64,000 bases of DNA from JALYTY01 sp964546935 (GTDB lineage: Bacteria; Vulcanimicrobiota; Vulcanimicrobiia; Vulcanimicrobiales; Vulcanimicrobiaceae), in contig CAZJLJ010000012.1 in the NCBI GenBank assembly GCA_964546935.1, positions 1 to 64,000 of the forward strand, given 5' to 3'. This document shows, one piece after another, positions 60,163-64,000 of this stretch (the stretch's first letter is position 1; each line of letters begins with the position of its first letter). The position numbers were made by a program, and so were the translations under genes. The notes under the pieces are model-generated. The model was not told the origin of the DNA, did not search any database, and saw nothing but the letters and a program-made list of their open reading frames with translations.

Positions 60163-60744
60163 ATGAACCGGATTATCGAATTGTTGTTTCCGGCGCAGTG
60201 TGCGGCGTGCAATAGTATAGGGAGTGGGCTGTGCCGGAGTTGTTTTGAGCCGGCGGTTCCGTTGCGGCGTTGTTTGCGGACGTTGAGCGTTAGTGCGGTA
60301 GGTGAATATCGTGGAGCGCTTCGTCGCGCGGTCGTCGCATTGAAAGATGGACGTCGCGATGTTGCGTATGCGCTCGGTCCGTATTTAGGCGCACTTTGTG
60401 AATCTTCAGCAGTGCTCGTTCCGGTGCCCACAACAGCTGCGCGAAGGCGGGTGCGTGGAATGGATAACGTCGTCGCGTTAGCCGGGCACGCGGCGCGGCG
60501 AAGCGGGGCCACTGTCGCTGCAGTGCTTAGGCGAACCGGTTCCGATGCACAACGCGGGCGGACTCGGGAGGCTAGGCTTGCGGCACAAGGCCGGTTCATC
60601 TGCGACGCGTCGCTGCTGCAGTCGCGGCGGGTCGTTTTGGTGGACGACGTTTGCACGACCGGCGCAACGCTGGAGGACTGTGCCAGTATCATCCGCGCCG
60701 CGGGCGGAATGGTTGAAGAGGCGGTAGTCGTCGCCCTCGCGTAA
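60163..60744 (+). CDS. comF: ComF-family phosphoribosyltransferase-like protein
   Basis: A 193-residue protein: N-terminal zinc-ribbon Cys pairs (CAACNSIGSGLCRSC), then VLVPVPTTAARRRVRGMDNV and the PRPP motif VVLVDDVCTTGATLEDCASI. ComF proteins assist DNA uptake in competent bacteria and also occur as general nucleotide-related proteins. The ATG at 60163 starts the conserved region; GAGG is adjacent, so initiation is weak. Its 5' region is next to the gap. ribD follows after 8 bases. Confidence 0.9.
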   Translation: MNRIIELLFPAQCAACNSIGSGLCRSCFEPAVPLRRCLRTLSVSAVGEYRGALRRAVVALKDGRRDVAYALGPYLGALCESSAVLVPVPTTAARRRVRGMDNVVALAGHAARRSGATVAAVLRRTGSDAQRGRTREARLAAQGRFICDASLLQSRRVVLVDDVCTTGATLEDCASIIRAAGGMVEEAVVVALA

Positions 60745-60752
60745 GGAGCGGC

Positions 60753-61871
60753 GTGCCGCTTTCCCCGCTCGATCGTCTTTATTTGGAACGCGCCTATGAA
60801 TTGGCGGCGCGTGGCGTCGGGAGCACTGCGCCCAATCCGCCTGTCGGCGCGGTCATCGTTCGCGACGGAAAAATCGTCGGCGAAGGCTACCACCATAAGG
60901 CCGGCGAGAATCACGCAGAAGTAAACGCCATCGTACAGGCAGGCGATGTTAGAGGTGCGACGGTTTACGTTTCGCTTGAACCGTGTAATCACGTCGGACG
61001 CACGCCGGCGTGTTCAAGAGCGTTACTCGATGCAGGCGTAACCCGCGTTGTCATCGGCGCGCTCGATCCGAATCCGAAGACAAACGGCGGCGGGGCGGCG
61101 CAGTTGCGCGAACACGGTGTGGAAACAGTCGTCACAAATGACGAAAGAGCGCGCGAGTTGATCGAGCCGTTCGCTTTTGCGGTGCGCCATGAGAGGCCGT
61201 ATCTGGCCCTTAAGATGGCGATGTCGCTCGACGGTGCGATTACTTCGAAACCCGGCATTCAAGAGTGGATTACGTGCGAAGAAGAGCGCCTCTACGTTCG
61301 CGATCTGCGGATTGCTTACGATTCCGTAATGGTTGGCGCGGGCACGGTGCGAGTCGACGATCCGCAACTCACGGTTCGGCCGCCTTCACATCGCTTGCGT
61401 CCGTTTACGCGCGTTATCGCCTGTGAAACCGACACGGTCCCTGAAACGAGTCGTGTTTTTGCGCCGCTGGAAGACTACGCCAAAACAGTCGTTCTTGCTC
61501 CGGCCGGTGCCAAAGAACGATTCGACAATCTGCGCGAAGTAGCAGAAGTAATTTTCGTAGGAGACCAATCGAGCACGCAACTCAATCTTTCCGAAGCGAT
61601 GAAAGCCTTACGGGGTTACGGCATTCAAAGTGTACTGTGCGAAGGTGGCCCTACACTGGCATCGCGACTGATCGAGGCAAACGTCGTCGATCGCGTGTAC
61701 TGGGCGATCGCTCCTATTCTGCTGAGCAATCGTGAGGCCGTGCCGGTTCTTGCAGACGGGAATCTTGCAACGGTGGGACGGCGGCTGCGGTTTGACCACG
61801 TGGAGCGCGTCGGTGAAGACGTGGTAATCTCCGGCGTGTTTCAACATCTTCAGGACGATAAAAGTGTTTAG
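60753..61871 (+). CDS. ribD: Bifunctional riboflavin deaminase/reductase
   Basis: A 372-residue two-domain enzyme. The deaminase domain (1-~145) has zinc ligands in ENHAEVNAIVQ and LEPCNHVGRTPACSRAL. The reductase domain (~150-370) has LALKMAMSLDGAITSKPG, MVGAGTVRVDDPQLTVR and VLCEGGPTLASRLIEANVVD. It performs steps two and three of riboflavin synthesis. GTG start with AAGGAG before it. Its stop overlaps the ribE start. Confidence 0.95.
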   Translation: MPLSPLDRLYLERAYELAARGVGSTAPNPPVGAVIVRDGKIVGEGYHHKAGENHAEVNAIVQAGDVRGATVYVSLEPCNHVGRTPACSRALLDAGVTRVVIGALDPNPKTNGGGAAQLREHGVETVVTNDERARELIEPFAFAVRHERPYLALKMAMSLDGAITSKPGIQEWITCEEERLYVRDLRIAYDSVMVGAGTVRVDDPQLTVRPPSHRLRPFTRVIACETDTVPETSRVFAPLEDYAKTVVLAPAGAKERFDNLREVAEVIFVGDQSSTQLNLSEAMKALRGYGIQSVLCEGGPTLASRLIEANVVDRVYWAIAPILLSNREAVPVLADGNLATVGRRLRFDHVERVGEDVVISGVFQHLQDDKSV

Positions 61872-62463
61872 TGGACTCATCGGGTATCGTGGTTCGGTGG
61901 TCGGTTTAGACGCCCAAAAGGAAGGCGGCGTTACGCTGCGCCTGCGGTGCGAAGGCGTCGCTCAAGAGCAACCCGAGATCAAAGATTCGATCGCGATCAA
62001 CGGCGTTTGTTTGACTGCCACCGCGGTCGAGGGTGATGTCGTGGCGTTTGATGTGGTCCCCGAAACATTGAACCGCTCTTCGCTTGGTACTCTAAATCCG
62101 GGCGAACAGGTGAACGTCGAATATTCGTTACGTGTCGGCGATCGCATGGGCGGCCACTTCGTCTACGGCCATGTCGATGCAAATGCGCAGATCATCAGCC
62201 GCACGCCGGAAGGCCAAGGCGAACGGATCCGCATCGAACGTCCGGCCGAACTAGCGCCCATGATTGCCGAGAAAGCTTTCATTGCCGTAGACGGAGTAAG
62301 CCTAACAGTGGCAGCCGTAGGCGACGGATGGTTTGAAATTGCGCTGATTCCGGAAACGCTCGCACGCACCACGCTCGGTGAACGGGCGGCGGGTTCGCAC
62401 GTCAACTTAGAAGTCGATCCGATGGCACGTTACGCTCATTCGATTATCGAGAGTATGAAGTGA
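61864..62463 (+). CDS. ribE: Riboflavin synthase alpha subunit
   Basis: A 199-residue protein made of two lumazine-binding repeats: MFSGLIGYRGSVVGLDAQ, DSIAINGVCLTATAVEGDVV, FDVVPETLNRSSLG, and the second copy MGGHFVYGHVDANAQ, KAFIAVDGVSLTVAAVGD, IPETLARTTLG. It dismutates lumazine to riboflavin. The GTG start lies inside ribD (8-nt overlap). The ribBA and ribH genes are not in this window. Confidence 0.95.
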   Translation: MFSGLIGYRGSVVGLDAQKEGGVTLRLRCEGVAQEQPEIKDSIAINGVCLTATAVEGDVVAFDVVPETLNRSSLGTLNPGEQVNVEYSLRVGDRMGGHFVYGHVDANAQIISRTPEGQGERIRIERPAELAPMIAEKAFIAVDGVSLTVAAVGDGWFEIALIPETLARTTLGERAAGSHVNLEVDPMARYAHSIIESMK

Positions 62464-62915
62464 AATTCCGCGACACATTGCCCGCCGGCGCTCGAGTCTT
62501 TGAAGCGCGCCTTCAAGTTCAGTGGGCCGACGTCGACATCGCGGGGATCATGTACTTCGCCGCCTATTGGCGTTTCGCCGAATACGCCGAAATGGAGATG
62601 TTCCGCGAACTCGGTTTTCCATACAATACCGTTTTCGAGGACCTGGATTTTTGGCTTCCGCGCGTTCGAACCGACGCCGAGTATCACGCGTCGGCGATCA
62701 TGGGCGATTGGCTGAGCATGCGCACGCACATTGAAAAAGTCGGCGCTTCAAGCGTTCGTTGGAAAACCGTGCTTTTCAACGAAACGACTGGCGCCGCTTG
62801 CGCCGAAATGACGTTGACGGTTGCGGCGATGAATCGGGTAACGAAGCGCAGTCAGCTGCTGCCTCCGGCGCTTCGCTCGAAGCTTATTGAAGCTGCAGCT
62901 CCACTGCCGGTCTAA
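62460..62915 (+). CDS. Hotdog-fold acyl-CoA thioesterase (YbgC-like)
   Basis: A 151-residue 4HBT domain: RLQVQWADVDIAGIMYFAAY with the catalytic Asp, WRFAEYAEMEMFRELGF, and the AEMTLTVAAMNRVTKRSQ end. Similar to YbgC/DHNA-CoA thioesterases that cleave short acyl- or aromatic-CoA. The GTG start overlaps the ribE stop (GTGA). Convergent with the copper-binding gene (4-base overlap). Confidence 0.88.
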   Translation: MKFRDTLPAGARVFEARLQVQWADVDIAGIMYFAAYWRFAEYAEMEMFRELGFPYNTVFEDLDFWLPRVRTDAEYHASAIMGDWLSMRTHIEKVGASSVRWKTVLFNETTGAACAEMTLTVAAMNRVTKRSQLLPPALRSKLIEAAAPLPV

Positions 62916-63256
62916 GCCATACGCTCCGCCATTCGCCGGCACGAGTCCGCGCACCGGCGGCAGATTTCCGCACATTGGCGCATGACGTCGATCCCGCTAC
63001 GTTCGCACATTTCAGCGCATGCCGTACAAATTTCAGAGCAAATCCGGCAAACGGCGGGGTGGTAAGCGGAAACGGTGTCCGTGAAGTCTGCGCACGTGTG
63101 GCACATCTCCGCGCAATTCAATAACAGCTTTTGATCCTCGGCGCTAATCCTACCGACAACTTCTTCGCTTACAGCCACTTGTAAGCAGATATTGTGGCAT
63201 TCGGTGCAATTCTGCAGACACTCCATCATCAGCTTGTCCAGTTGCAAAACCGCCAT
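62912..63256 (-). CDS. Four-helix-bundle copper-binding protein (DUF326)
   Basis: A 114-residue Cys-rich protein: LMMECLQNCTECHNICLQVA, LLLNCAEMCHTCADFTDTVS, AVCRICSEICTACAEMCERS and MRQCAEICRRCADSCRRMAE. Most Cys occur as CxxxC or CxxC pairs on helix faces, as in Csp copper-storage proteins. The ATG at 63256 has AGGGAG 8 bases upstream. No signal peptide, so it is cytosolic and probably stores Cu(I). It may relate to the multicopper oxidase far upstream only by metal. Confidence 0.9.
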   Translation of the reverse strand: MAVLQLDKLMMECLQNCTECHNICLQVAVSEEVVGRISAEDQKLLLNCAEMCHTCADFTDTVSAYHPAVCRICSEICTACAEMCERSGIDVMRQCAEICRRCADSCRRMAERMA

Positions 63257-63281
63257 GATGCTTCTCCCTTGATGGATTACC

Positions 63282-64000
63282 TCATATTCGGTTCTTGATT
63301 GTAACATCGCCAAGGACGGCGTGAGCGTGGACGGCGACGCTCGAGGCATTTCGTGCGTTCGTTGGAAGACCGGCTCTGTTCGAAATGTCACCCATCCGAA
63401 CGCCCGCGTCAAGATACGCGTCGAATTTCGGCGGAACTTTGACCACGACGTCGCCCTCGGAGACGTCCAGAGCGATCGATTTTCCATGCCAGCCGGGAGC
63501 GAGCGAGGCCACGACGTCACCATGGCGCGCGGAAAGGACTAACGACTGTGATGCGTCGTTGACGATGACGTCGCCATTCGTAAGGTGAGCAGTGACATCC
63601 CCGCGAGGATTTTGAACGTTGATGTCGCCGTTTACCCACTCGAGGCTCACGCCCATGTCGCGCGGATACGTAATTGTTTCGTCGATTTCGCACGCGTTGG
63701 TATAACCGAAGAACCATCTCCCGGAACCGCATCTCGCATCGAATTCAAAGTTGTTGCCGCTTCGATGCGGCGTTACGACGCTGCTCGTGAGCGACTCTAG
63801 ACTTCCTAGATCGTGCGTGCGGATTCTGATATGGATCGATATTGCATCTGTGTCGGCGGCGATAAAATGAAGGTCTCCGTTGTCGCCACGTACCAGAATC
63901 GATCCGCTCTTCGCAGCAGCAATTTTAGTATCGAACGTGCGCTGAGCTTGCCATTCTGCGGCAGAGGCCGTTGCCGTTGCGCTGAGAGCAATGCCAAGAA
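63282..64000 (-). CDS. DUF4097-like beta-strand-repeat exported protein, 5' end outside the window
   Basis: At least 238 codons are visible without a start. They begin with the end of a signal peptide (ALSATATASAAEWQ), then ILVRGDNGDLHFIAADTD and a run of short beta-strand repeats: LEWVNGDINVQNPRGDVTAH, LTNGDVIVNDASQSLVLSAR, HGDVVASLAPG, VSEGDVVVKVPP. Gly-Asp turns between strands form a beta-helix/solenoid, typical of DUF4097 proteins that are exported or membrane-linked. One Cys pair (DARCGSGRW, TNACEID). A frame beginning at an internal Met (63656) is not the start. Confidence 0.8.
   Translation of the reverse strand, partial: LGIALSATATASAAEWQAQRTFDTKIAAAKSGSILVRGDNGDLHFIAADTDAISIHIRIRTHDLGSLESLTSSVVTPHRSGNNFEFDARCGSGRWFFGYTNACEIDETITYPRDMGVSLEWVNGDINVQNPRGDVTAHLTNGDVIVNDASQSLVLSARHGDVVASLAPGWHGKSIALDVSEGDVVVKVPPKFDAYLDAGVRMGDISNRAGLPTNARNASSVAVHAHAVLGDVTIKNRI

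Noticed and set aside
1..64000. CRISPR arrays, prophage or transposase genes
   Set aside because: I saw no regularly spaced repeats, no integrase, terminase or transposase motifs. Only the HNH pseudogene hints at mobile DNA.

Overview
The window comes from a diderm (outer-membrane-bearing) bacterium of roughly 55-57% GC. Evidence for a second membrane is a secretin, an RND pump with its adaptor, a lipoprotein, and fragments of a TonB-type receptor and a porin. Gene content and several odd small proteins would fit an uncultured soil lineage such as Candidatus Eremiobacterota (WPS-2). That placement is inference from general familiarity, not from a marker gene. The sequence is a draft scaffold. 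Four runs of exactly 100 N occur (5726-5825, 22264-22363, 42681-42780, 60006-60105), and two of them are flanked on both sides by the same 55 bases, which marks contigs joined without merging their k-mer overlap.

Layout. 1-2560: a TonB-receptor remnant, a lipoprotein with a HELGE motif, a small exported protein and the last ~50 codons of a sedolisin protease. 2559-15839: a complete Tad/Flp pilus locus in two divergent arms. The leftward arm (secretin, Flp pilin, three TadE/TadG-type pseudopilins, a membrane protein) is tied together by short overlaps, four of them ATGA. The rightward arm carries a second Flp pilin, two prepilin peptidases, CpaB, a fused TadZ-TadA ATPase, TadB, TadC, a DUF192 protein and a polytopic membrane protein. 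A perfect 14-bp palindrome lies between the arms. 15747-18726: a GT87-like membrane glycosyltransferase and a SARP/MalT-type regulator, both leftward.

18787-27312 is an accessory region with a UBP-type zinc finger, an epoxide hydrolase, POT-like transporter, aldo/keto reductase and beta-hydroxyacid dehydrogenase. It also holds an unusual density of broken genes: an alpha/beta hydrolase without its catalytic core, a porin 5' end, a LuxR-type ATPase piece, and a RidA 5' end joined to a DsbA-like 3' end. 27342-36205 holds signalling genes (OmpR regulator, lone receiver, histidine kinase, STAS protein) around a leftward RND efflux adaptor-pump-multicopper oxidase operon. 36474-40223 is redox: a cyclic-nucleotide-binding thioredoxin-reductase-like flavoprotein, a YedY-like molybdoenzyme with FNR-like partner and DUF6510 protein, and MsrA. 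40353-42001 is a compact TetR-controlled operon with a visible promoter and operator.

42009-64000 is mostly housekeeping: a Suv3-like RNA helicase, class II aldolase, a Gln/Glu tRNA pair next to a frameshifted HNH gene, a sugar-nucleotide/glycosyltransferase set with a strongly folded 5' leader, PcrA, then dapB-asd-lysC-dapA running by overlapping codons into a WecG-type glycosyltransferase and a nucleotidyltransferase (lysine/diaminopimelate feeding the envelope). After the last gap come ComF, RibD, RibE, a thioesterase, a four-helix copper-binding protein and a truncated DUF4097-type protein at the window edge. Start/stop overlaps of 1-10 nt are the rule, so translational coupling appears common in this genome.
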